From PALSA-350 sp963834445 (GTDB taxonomy: Bacteria > Acidobacteriota > Terriglobia > Terriglobales > Acidobacteriaceae): a stretch of 64,000 nucleotides of DNA. Positions 18,343 through 25,936 of this stretch are shown piece after piece. Location: the NCBI GenBank assembly GCA_963834445.1, contig CAWIBU010000009.1, positions 1,240,001-1,304,000 on the forward strand, given 5' to 3'. Under the pieces are notes generated by a model. It made no database searches, had not been told where the DNA came from, and worked only from the letters and a program-made list of their open reading frames with translations. Both the position numbers and the translations under genes were made by a program. Every line of letters begins with the position of its first letter. Within the stretch, counting starts at the first letter, position 1.

Positions 18343-18972
18343 TTAAGACGCGTTGCGGAAGCCTTGAAGAGGAACTAATGGATCAACAGGGCCTCTGGTT
18401 TTTGCCGGGAGACAGGTTGTTTGCCAGGTGCTGGCATGCACGGGGTCCAGGTCAGCTGCCTTTACGTCCACGGCAACGCTCGACTGGATCACATCGATGG
18501 TGAGAATCACGCGCAGCTTACTCTTTTTGCGCAGGAGAACGCCTTCCATCCCGGCCAAAGCGCCTCGTCTGATCCGCACCCGCTCGCCGACAACAAGATT
18601 AGGATGTGGTTCCAGTTTGCAGACATCTACGGCACAGCGAAAGGCCTCTATCTCGTGGCCGGCGAGCGGCCAGGGTTGAAGCCTGGAACCCACGACAGAG
18701 ACCACGCCGGGGATATTGAGAAAAGATGCTTTTTGTCCTGCGCGCACGAATAAGTAATTGGGAAACAGCGGCAGCTCTAACGTGACCGGCTTTCGATTCT
18801 TCCACGCTCGTTGGGCACGGTAGAGCGGCAGGAAATTTTCTATCTCGCGCTCCGCCAGCAATTTAGATACATGCTTTTCCTGACGGGAATTGGTATAGAG
18901 AGCAAACCAAGTTGTTGAAATCCCTGTAGGAGAAGTGAATTCGGGCAAGGCTTCGCCATCCTTATTCGGCAA
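18343..18972 (-). CDS. NusG-family specialised antiterminator (RfaH/UpxY-like)
   Basis: The 209-aa protein has a NusG N-terminal domain (about 19-120, opening WFALYTNSRQEKHVSKLLAERE and including LPLFPNYLFVR) and a C-terminal KOW region (about 133-185, GERVRIRRGALAGMEGVL). It is not housekeeping NusG, which would sit with secE/rplK. Its place as first gene of the polysaccharide series matches UpxY/LoaP/RfaH-type factors that let RNA polymerase read through long capsule operons. I infer that it acts on this same operon. The frame starts with a TTG at 18972 lacking a ribosome site; a TTG at 18945 after AAGGAT is an alternative. The wza-like gene follows after 72 bases. Confidence 0.82.
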   Translation of the reverse strand: MPNKDGEALPEFTSPTGISTTWFALYTNSRQEKHVSKLLAEREIENFLPLYRAQRAWKNRKPVTLELPLFPNYLFVRAGQKASFLNIPGVVSVVGSRLQPWPLAGHEIEAFRCAVDVCKLEPHPNLVVGERVRIRRGALAGMEGVLLRKKSKLRVILTIDVIQSSVAVDVKAADLDPVHASTWQTTCLPAKTRGPVDPLVPLQGFRNAS

Positions 18973-19155
18973 GAACTTGGTGGTAGACCGGGGCCCACAT
19001 CAATTATCGGCGTTCTGCCTATCGGGCACAAGCCAATTTGTCGATAAGAAGTAATCTATTACCCGGATTCGCTGCGCGAAGGTAAAGTTTGCACGGAGGT
19101 TGTAATTGCTGCACGGCTCGAGCATCGCTGGTGGGCGCAAGAGCGCAACCTTCGG

Positions 19156-20199
19156 CTAAGAGAGAATTGATTTTGTTCTCTCTGATGTGATTTTAACGCG
19201 TTCGTAAACGCTTTCCGATTTAATTCGCGGGACAATTACTTTAAACAGCGAAGCGCGCAGGCAGGGCCGCCAAATAAATATTTCAGTGGAGGGCTCAATG
19301 GGACGGCAATATCGTCTCAGCAACAGTGATGTTCCTCCGACGAAGTTGATGAGTTGCTGCCGGGCTGCGATTTCATGCTCCAGCATGAAGGCGCGCATCA
19401 CCGCGGAAATCGAGTCTTTTCTACGGAGCCGGTCGTTCATTTGTAGATCGACATAGGTGACGCCATTCAACCGCCAGCCACTCAGAACGCTTAGCCACTC
19501 GCCGTCGGGCAAGCGCAGACCCATGCAAAAGAAACTCTGTTGGTCGCGCAGCAAGTGGTAGCGAGCCTGATAGAAACCAGTGATTCGATTTGGCAGGGAG
19601 CGCGGTTGAAGACTCAGCATGGCGTCGAGAGCCTGGGGCGGTTCCAGGGCAGGCTCGAAGACCACATGCGCACGGGCTACCAGCTGCTGGCGCTTACCCG
19701 CCAGACTTCTGCGCGTGCGGGGCCCGAGACTTGCCAACATTGCCTGATAAGTGCTTTCCAGGGGAAGCTTGTAGCGAATCTCTCTCCCGCAAAAGATTCG
19801 GTAGTTATCCCGAGAGCCCATGATTTCGATGCAACGATCGGCGGAAGCCCTGACTGCGAGGCTTACGCCGTGTATACGCCACCGTTGTAGCAGCGAATGC
19901 GCTGCGAGATGGACATATTGCAGGTGAAAAGTTTCGGGGCCGACCGCGAGGGTTTCACCCAGGATGCCTCCGCCGCGAAATAAGCCGAGCCCCAGGCCAA
20001 ACCGGCAGTGTTCGTAGAACAGCACGCAGGCTTCGAGTGCGGAATTCTGGCGAATGAGAACTGCGGCGACTCGTCTGTTTTTCTGTGTATTTGCGGCGAT
20101 AAAGTAGTGCGGATCCGTGGTCAGGTCGTCTGCCTGGCCGCACTGGTGGCGAAGTTGTTGTATTTTCGGGAAGTACGCGCGCAGGCTTCGCTCGCCCAC
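19156..20199 (-). CDS. GNAT/FemAB-like acyltransferase (CelD/BcsL type)
   Basis: The 347-aa protein resembles PF13480-type acetyltransferases often found in exopolysaccharide and cellulose loci: a central segment LGPRTRRSLAGKRQQL, then about 70 residues later MGLRLPDGEWLSVLSGWRLNGVTYVDLQMND and VMRAFMLEHEIAARQQLINF, the usual acyl-CoA-binding half. It might acylate a sugar or a precursor, but this is inference. Orientation matches the exopolysaccharide operon whose first gene begins 184 bases downstream. The start is uncertain. GTG 20199 has no clear ribosome site, and the frame remains open upstream past 20380 without ATG, GTG or TTG, so a rarer start or a small upstream lesion cannot be excluded. 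Confidence 0.55.
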   Translation of the reverse strand: MGERSLRAYFPKIQQLRHQCGQADDLTTDPHYFIAANTQKNRRVAAVLIRQNSALEACVLFYEHCRFGLGLGLFRGGGILGETLAVGPETFHLQYVHLAAHSLLQRWRIHGVSLAVRASADRCIEIMGSRDNYRIFCGREIRYKLPLESTYQAMLASLGPRTRRSLAGKRQQLVARAHVVFEPALEPPQALDAMLSLQPRSLPNRITGFYQARYHLLRDQQSFFCMGLRLPDGEWLSVLSGWRLNGVTYVDLQMNDRLRRKDSISAVMRAFMLEHEIAARQQLINFVGGTSLLLRRYCRPIEPSTEIFIWRPCLRASLFKVIVPRIKSESVYERVKITSERTKSILS

Positions 20200-20458
20200 A
20201 ATGAGTTCTGTGGTCCGTTCGTGGGCATCGAAGGGAGGGGTCGCTCCTCGTAAGTCGAGGCCGGACAGATCCGCGTTATTCGAAGTGAATAGTCCAGTTG
20301 CGCTCAGTTGACTTCTCCCGCTGGGGACGAGGGATTCAGGACAAGAGAAAAATCCTGGCCGACGCGTGCATGGCTTGCGTGTGGGCTTGAGGAGAAAGGT
20401 GGCTCAACAACCTCAGCCTACAGGAGTATACTTCGGGATCGTGACGAGGGCCCTATCG

Positions 20459-22517
20459 ATGAAGACCGCTGCACCGCTCAGCCGGCGCCAATTTATTTCT
20501 ACCGCGGCGGCGGTTGCCGCGGCCGCTGCTTTACCTGCAGGCGACGTTGCTTTCAGCCAGACCAGTATACAGGGCGGCGCGCACGCTACCCTAGACCCCG
20601 ATTGGGCAACCGCCGGTATCATCGCCACGCGCCATTCTCCGTACGCCAAGCTAAAATCCGTGCCCGTGAACGCGGTAACCATTACTGCAGGTTTCTGGTC
20701 GAAGCGGCGGCAGACGAACGTCGAAGCCAGCATCCCGAGCATGCGCACGGAATTGATCGACCATGGGCGCATGGAGAACTTTCTGCGGCTAGAAGGCAAG
20801 GCGACGGGGCCGCAGCGAGGCCCGGTTTACTCCGACTCAGATATCTATAAGTGGATGGAGGCGGTTGGGTTCACGCTGCAATCTGGGCCACAGCCTGCCC
20901 TGCGCGCCACAACCGAGGAGATGATTCGCCAGGTGGTCGCGGCCCAGGAGCCGAGCGGATACTTGAACACCTATTTCGTGGATAGCCACCGCGCCGAGCG
21001 CATGCTGCCCAAAACGCAGATCGGCGGCCATGAGCTCTATTGCCTCGGCCATCTACTGCAAGGTGGCATCGCATACTATCGCGCCACCGGGGACCCGACA
21101 CTGCTGAACGCGGGCAAGCGCTTTGTGGATGACTATCTGCTTCCGGGCTATGGGCCGGCGGCCAGCCAGGACCCGATCGTGGCCGGGCACCCGGAGATTG
21201 AGATGTCGCTGATCGAGCTGTATCGCACCACGGGGAAGCGGCGAGTATCTCGACCTGGCTGGTTACATTCTGCAGGGCGATGCGCGTATTCCTCTGCAGC
21301 AGCGGCAGATCGTTTATATGTTCTGCGGGGTGCCGTTTACCACGCGCACCAAGCTCGAAGGCCACGCCGTGCGCGCCATGTATGCGTGCTGTGGGGCGAC
21401 TGATTACTACCTCGAAACCGGCGATCCGGCTTATTGGAAGACGTTGAACCGGCTGTGGGATGATCTGTCGGAACACCAGCTGTACGTGACCGGCGGAGTG
21501 GGCGCGCGCAGCGAGGGCGAGGCCTTTGGCAACGCGTATGAGCTGCCCAACGAGCGCGCCTATGGCGAGAGCTGCGCGGCCATCGGCAACATGATGTGGA
21601 ATTGGCGGATGCTCGCCGCCAGCGGGGACGCGAAGTTCACCGATGTGATGGAACGGGCGCTGTATAACGGCATTAACTCGGGCATGTCGCTCGATGGCAA
21701 GCTGTATTGCTATCGCAATCCGTTGGCGTTCGATCCGGCGACCGGGGATACGATTCGCAATCCGTGGTATGACACGACCTGCTGCCCGCCTAATCTGGAA
21801 CGCACGTTTGCGTCGCTGCCGGGGTATTTCTACAGCACCTCGGCGGAGGGGATCTACGTCCACCTGTATGACAATTCTGTGCTGAGCTGGCAGCTGGAGA
21901 ACGGCGCCAAAGTCGCGATCGAGCAGACGACGCAGTATCCGTGGGAGGGCACGGTGCGGCTGGCGGTGACGCCGGCGTCGCCTCAGGAATTTACCTTGTT
22001 TGTGCGCATTCCAGGTTGGTCGCAGCAAAGCCACGCCGCTGTCAATGGCCGCCCATTAGAAGGGTTAACGGCGGGGCAGTACCTGGCGATCCGGCGCACC
22101 TGGTCGGCGGGGGATGCGGTCGATCTGCGCTTCGACATGCAGCCGCAGGCGCTGCATGCCAACCTGGCGGTGGCCGATGATCGTGGGCGCGTCGCGTTCC
22201 AGCGTGGGCCGATCGTGTATTGCATGGAGCAACTCGACCAGGCAGTGGGGGCTACGGATACCGCGAGCTTTCCTCGCTACACGGCGCAACTCACGGAGAC
22301 CACGGCGTCGCCTTACCAGGCTGAGTTACTGGATGGGGTGGTGGTGCTGGAACACGCCGGGGAGTGGCTGCCGGCGCAGACGCCTAACCTGTATCAGCCT
22401 GCGGAGCCGGTGCGCGCGGCCGCTCACCCGACGACTCTGCGGCTGATTCCTTATTACGCGTGGTCGAATCGGCAGCTCTCTGCCATGCAGGTCTGGATAC
22501 CTTACCGGCAGGCCTGA
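20459..22517 (+). pseudogene. GH127 beta-L-arabinofuranosidase, disrupted by a single frameshift
   Basis: GH127 enzymes remove terminal beta-L-arabinofuranose from plant-type glycans. ATG 20459 (GAGGG upstream) begins a Tat-type signal, SRRQFISTAAAVAAAAALPAG, so the enzyme is exported. The N-terminal part runs in one frame to ELYRTTGKR near 21240; homologous coding then resumes in the next frame as EYLDLAGYILQGDARI and continues to 22517 (about 685 codons together, normal for the family). Removing one G in the CGGCGAG around 21239-21243 restores the frame. All known catalytic and zinc ligands of GH127 appear kept: Glu in GEAF, Glu and Cys in YGESC, and the Cys pair in TTCCPPN. This suggests a very recent mutation or a sequencing error. 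The next genes are a peroxiredoxin and rhaM. Confidence 0.82.
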
Positions 22518-22633
22518 CCGGGCTACGGCTGCATCTGCCTGATAAGATGTTGATTGGGCGCAAATGGGCGCCCACGGGCTGGCCCGCATTCAAAAAAAAA
22601 ATCTACGCAAGCAATTGCAGGAGACGCAGCAGC

Positions 22634-23293
22634 ATGTCCCTCAGAATTAATGACACAGCTCCCGATTTCACCGCCGAAACAACCCAGGGCCCCATCCATT
22701 TTCATGAGTGGATTGGCGATGGTTGGGCGATTTTGTTTTCTCACCCCAAGGACTTTACCCCGGTATGCACGACGGAGCTGAGCAGTGTGGCTGCACTGCA
22801 GCCGGAGTTTGCCAAGCGGAATACCAAGGTGATTGGCCTGAGCGTCGACCCGGTGAGCACCCATGGCAAATGGGCGCTCGATATTGAAGAGTTTGGCGGT
22901 TTCAAGGTCAACTACCCGATGATTGGCGATACCGAGTTGAAGGTGGCCAAGCTGTATGACATGTTGCCGGCCGATTCCGGGGTTACGTCGGACGGGCGAA
23001 CAGCGGCGAACAATGCGACCGTGCGTACAGTGTTCATCATCGGCCCGGATAAGAAGATCAAGCTGCACCTGAGCTACCCCATGACGACGGGCCGCAATTT
23101 TGCGGAGTTGCTGCGCGTGATCGACTCGATGCAACTGACGGCGAAACACAAGGTCGCCACGCCGGCAGATTGGCAGCATGGCGAGGATGTGATCATTCTG
23201 CCTTCGGTTTCGGATGAGGACGCGAAGCTGCAATACGGCGAGGGCTTTAAGACAGTCAAGCCATATCTTCGTTTGGTGGCGCAGCCAAAGTAG
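22634..23293 (+). CDS. 1-Cys peroxiredoxin (Prx6 type)
   Basis: This cytoplasmic thiol peroxidase reduces H2O2 and organic peroxides. The 219-aa protein has the Prx6 pattern: SHPKDFTPVCTTEL with peroxidatic Cys45, no second Cys anywhere (hence 1-Cys), NYPMIGD, and the extended C-terminal dimerisation domain with HGEDVIILPSVSDEDA. The open frame reaches back to 22460, but that part is the shadow of the upstream gene end. ATG 22634 follows AGGAGA by about 9 bases. A run of ten A lies about 30 bases before the start. It is followed after 44 bases by rhaM in the same direction. No functional link to sugar metabolism is evident. Confidence 0.93.
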   Translation: MSLRINDTAPDFTAETTQGPIHFHEWIGDGWAILFSHPKDFTPVCTTELSSVAALQPEFAKRNTKVIGLSVDPVSTHGKWALDIEEFGGFKVNYPMIGDTELKVAKLYDMLPADSGVTSDGRTAANNATVRTVFIIGPDKKIKLHLSYPMTTGRNFAELLRVIDSMQLTAKHKVATPADWQHGEDVIILPSVSDEDAKLQYGEGFKTVKPYLRLVAQPK

Positions 23294-23337
23294 TGATCGC
23301 TGGCTGTTGCAGTCTGTTCGTGAAGGATGGGTGGCTT

Positions 23338-23655
23338 ATGCCAAGAGTCGCGTTCCTTTTGCGGTTGCAGCCGGGCACGGAAGAGGCGTACGAACAAGCG
23401 CATACCGAGGTGTGGCCGGAGATGCTGGCGCTGCTGAAGCGGGCCGGGGTTTCCGGCTATTCCATTTTTCGGCGTGATTTGCTGCTGGTGCTGACGATGC
23501 AGGTGGAGGATTTTGACGAGGTGTGGGCACGCATCGAGGCCGATCCGGTGAACGCCCGTTGGCAATCCGCAATGGCTCCTTACTTCGCGCCCCTCGATCC
23601 ACTGCGGCCCGGGGAGCGGTTCCCCATGATGCACGAAGTTTTTTATCTGCCCTAG
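23338..23655 (+). CDS. rhaM: L-rhamnose mutarotase
   Basis: The enzyme interconverts alpha and beta anomers of L-rhamnose, speeding its entry into the isomerase pathway. The 105-aa product is the normal length (E. coli RhaM 104 aa) and belongs to the small ferredoxin-like dimers of this family: RVAFLLRLQPGTEEAYEQAH, WPEMLALLKRAGVSGYSIF and the C-terminal MHEVFYLP, all typical. ATG 23338 is preferred over the upstream frame start 23293 because AAGGAT lies upstream and the family begins exactly here. The other rhamnose genes are 22 kb away at 45990-51186. Its stop overlaps the stop of the convergent tetR gene within CTAG at 23652-23655. Confidence 0.9.
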   Translation: MPRVAFLLRLQPGTEEAYEQAHTEVWPEMLALLKRAGVSGYSIFRRDLLLVLTMQVEDFDEVWARIEADPVNARWQSAMAPYFAPLDPLRPGERFPMMHEVFYLP

Positions 23656-24269
23656 CCTTGGCCGGCGAACTGGTCTAACAGCAAATGGAGCGATTGCCTC
23701 AGCAGGGCTTTGTGGCTTTGCTCAGAGGCGACGACTTCAAGTTCACCCTCGAGCGTGAGACTGGCGTAGCCATGCACAATGCTCCAGGCGGCGGTTACGA
23801 GCGCCTTCTGCCGGCTGGGCGATGCCGCAGGGAGCAGATCCGTTGCGGCCTGCTGTAGCAGCAGGTAGGCTTCGTACGCGGTCTGTTCGACCGCCGGGTA
23901 ATCGGCTTTTGCGACGCCGCTCTCCCACATGACTTTGAAGTGGGATCTATGCTGCAGCGCGAAGTCGACGTAGGCCATGCCCATGGCGACCAGGCGCTTG
24001 ACCTTGTCTGGCTGGTTACTGCTTGCGGCTTGCGCCAGCGCGTCGCGAAACATGGCAAACCCTTCACCCGCGATCTCGGCTAACAGAGCCTGCTTATCTT
24101 TGAAATGACGATAAGGAGCGGCTACGCTGACTCCGGCCAGGTGGGCGGCATCGCTCAGGACCAGGCCCTTTACTCCGTGCTCGGCGATGAGCCGCAGGGC
24201 GGCTTCGATCAGGGCTGCCCGCAGATCTCCGTGGTGGTAGGGGCGCTTCGGCTTGGCTGGGGCGGGCAC
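23652..24269 (-). CDS. TetR family transcriptional regulator
   Basis: This 205-aa repressor-type regulator has an N-terminal DNA-binding domain of about 60 residues. It begins YHHGDLRAALIEAALRLIAEHG and its helix-turn-helix is LVLSDAAHLAGVSVAAPYRHFKDK. The C-terminal ligand-binding part matches the WHG-type TetR_C_33 group (MGMAYVDFALQHRSHFKVMW, AAWSIVHGYASLTLEGEL). It is divergent from a two-gene membrane-protein operon, with a clear palindrome between them (24288-24325). Autoregulation and control of that operon is the natural inference. The ligand is unknown. Confidence 0.92.
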   Translation of the reverse strand: MPAPAKPKRPYHHGDLRAALIEAALRLIAEHGVKGLVLSDAAHLAGVSVAAPYRHFKDKQALLAEIAGEGFAMFRDALAQAASSNQPDKVKRLVAMGMAYVDFALQHRSHFKVMWESGVAKADYPAVEQTAYEAYLLLQQAATDLLPAASPSRQKALVTAAWSIVHGYASLTLEGELEVVASEQSHKALLRQSLHLLLDQFAGQG

Positions 24270-24287
24270 TTATTTATTTTAGCTCAA

Positions 24288-24325
24288 TGTGAATCTCTTT
24301 AACATATATGTTAATCTCTTTCACA
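24288..24325. promoter_or_regulatory. Palindromic operator candidate for the TetR regulator
   Basis: A perfect 16-bp palindrome TTAACATATATGTTAA (24299-24314) is flanked symmetrically by TGTGAA (24288-24293) and TTCACA (24320-24325) with the same centre, 24306.5. The two 5-base spacers are both TCTCT, so they do not pair. The site lies between the tetR start (24269) and the divergent gene start (24346), the expected operator position. It also contains start-like codons (GTG 24289, ATG 24325) that I therefore reject as gene starts. Confidence 0.7.
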
Positions 24326-24345
24326 TGGCGATCGCATGGAGAAAG

Positions 24346-25281
24346 ATGACGGCCCTCGGGATAGCGGCAGCGCCGGCGCTGACGGTGTTGGGATTTGTGA
24401 TGGCGGCGGATCTGGTGCTGTGCCTGCTCGGCCTGGTGCTCGACCGGCGCGTGATTACGGGCGCGCCGGCGTGGCTGAAGCCAGCAAAGTTTGCCATCTC
24501 AACCTTGATTGCGGTGTGGAGTTTTGCTTTCTGCATGGCCTCGACTACGGTGTGGCCGCGTTTGCTGCGTGTGCTGGATTGGGTGCTGGCTGGGGGGCTG
24601 GCGATCGAGATTGCGCTGATTGATATGCAAGCGGCCCGGGGTACATCCAGCCACTTTAACTTTACGACGCAGTTTGATGCCACGGTGTTCGCGGTCATGG
24701 GGGTGAGCATTGCCTGCATATGGCTGGCGATGCTGGGGCTCACAGTGGTTCTTTTCCGCCAGCCCTTTGCTTCGGCGTGGGGATGGTCGCTGCGCCTGGG
24801 GATGGTACTGGCGCTGATCGGCACCGGCTCTGGCGCGCTGATGACGGTGCCTACTTCGCAGCAACGGGCGGCGGCGCAAGCCAGTGGGCGACTGTCGATC
24901 GGCGGGGCGCATACTGTCGGCGCGCCCGATGGTGGACGTGGGCTGCCGGTTACCGGTTGGAGCGCGGATCATGGTGATTTGCGGATTGCGCACTTTGTCG
25001 GTATGCACGGTTTGCAGGTGCTGCCGCTGCTGGCGTGGTGGATCGGGCGGCGGCGCGCAGCTCCCGATGAGCGTACACAGCGTCATCTCGTGTTTGCGAT
25101 AGCGGCCAGTTATCTTGCGCTGTTTGGGTTGCTGCTGTGGCAAGCCTTTCGCGGGCAGTCGATTGCTCAGCCGGACCGGCTCATGGTCGGGAGCTTTGCG
25201 GTGTGGTTGGTACTGACGGCGGTTACGATCGTCGCGATACATTCGCGGTTAAGGGCGCGACCTGAGGAGGGCATGGTATGA
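24346..25281 (+). CDS. Conserved multi-pass membrane protein, function unknown
   Basis: I do not recognise the family with certainty. The product (about 311 aa from ATG 24346) has seven or so hydrophobic segments, the first being ALTVLGFVMAADLVLCLLGLVL, followed by ITGAPAWLKPAKFAISTLIAVW and FAVMGVSIACIWLAMLGLTVVLF. Between helices is a soluble loop with HTVGAPDGGRGLPVTGWSADHGDLRIAHFVGMHGLQVLPLL, whose two His clusters might bind metal or heme. ATG 24346 follows GGAGA and leaves the operator palindrome upstream; ATG 24325 and GTG 24289 are less likely. The stop overlaps the next ATG (ATGA), so the two membrane proteins are coupled and probably act together under TetR control. Confidence 0.7.
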   Translation: MTALGIAAAPALTVLGFVMAADLVLCLLGLVLDRRVITGAPAWLKPAKFAISTLIAVWSFAFCMASTTVWPRLLRVLDWVLAGGLAIEIALIDMQAARGTSSHFNFTTQFDATVFAVMGVSIACIWLAMLGLTVVLFRQPFASAWGWSLRLGMVLALIGTGSGALMTVPTSQQRAAAQASGRLSIGGAHTVGAPDGGRGLPVTGWSADHGDLRIAHFVGMHGLQVLPLLAWWIGRRRAAPDERTQRHLVFAIAASYLALFGLLLWQAFRGQSIAQPDRLMVGSFAVWLVLTAVTIVAIHSRLRARPEEGMV

Positions 25282-25736
25282 GTGCGGATTCGGTCTTTCG
25301 TTTTTGCAATAGCGTGGCGCTGGCTGGATGGGTGCTGCTGTTGGTGACGGGATGGTCGGCGCGGGCTTCGCGGATGATTTCGTCGCTGATTACAGGGCTG
25401 CTGGTGCCCGCTTTGCTGAGTGGCGTTTACCTGGCGCTGATTGCTACGCATTGGGGCGGCCACCGGGGCGGGTTTGACTCGCTGAGCAACGTGATGTTGT
25501 TGTTCACCGATCGCTGGCTGGTGCTGGCCGGGTGGGTGCATTACCTGGCCTTTGACTTATTTATTGGCAGCTGGCAGGTGCGGGATGCGCGGCGGAACGG
25601 CGTGACGTTCTGGCTGGTGGCGCCTTGCCTGGTGCTGACGTTTTTGTTTGGGCCGATTGGCTTGTTGTTGTATCTCGTTCTAGCGGGCGTGGTGAGCCGG
25701 GGAAAGGCCTGGCCAGGGCACCCCGTGGCGGTCTGA
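25278..25736 (+). CDS. ABA4-like membrane protein (DUF4281)
   Basis: This 152-aa protein has four hydrophobic segments and the pattern of the ABA4-like family: RWLVLAGWVHYLAFDLFIGSW, then Arg-rich DARRNG and LVAPCLVLTFLFGPIGLLLYLV. The plant member is needed for neoxanthin formation. Bacterial members have no established function, so I assign none. Starting ATG overlaps the previous stop by 4 bases. The pair with the upstream membrane protein and control by a divergent TetR suggest an inducible membrane function. Confidence 0.78.
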   Translation: MSADSVFRFCNSVALAGWVLLLVTGWSARASRMISSLITGLLVPALLSGVYLALIATHWGGHRGGFDSLSNVMLLFTDRWLVLAGWVHYLAFDLFIGSWQVRDARRNGVTFWLVAPCLVLTFLFGPIGLLLYLVLAGVVSRGKAWPGHPVAV

Positions 25737-25738
25737 TA

Positions 25739-25936
25739 AGGAACCTGCTTTTCAACTTCCATTCCACGAAGATCTGTCATCCCGAGTGGTTGACCTGCCT
25801 GGCGGCAAGTTAAGGGAGGAATGAACGCGGAGAGCGCTTGCTTTTAAGCCGTTCCTCAAGCAAATCTTTAGGCCCGTCCCCCCAAGCAAACTTGTCATCC
25901 CGACCGGAGCGGTAGCGTAGTGGAGGGACCTGCTTT
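25739..25936. repeat. Intergenic repeat-like elements after the ABA4-like gene
   Basis: The 200-base gap between convergent genes is made of short repeated pieces. The string ACCTGCTTTTCA occurs at about 25743 and 25929. TGTCATCCCGA occurs at about 25776 and 25894. The stretch 25892-25933 (TTGTCATCCCGACCGGAGCG at its start, GACCTGC at its end) closely resembles the arm at 47402-47443, which has the same order with GATCTGC at the end. It is probably a member of a dispersed genomic repeat family; no transposase is present. Confidence 0.55.

Noticed and set aside
22593..22602. Run of ten A before the peroxiredoxin gene as a slippage or regulatory site
   Set aside because: It lies outside the coding sequence by its best start, and no paired structure or second site supports a function.
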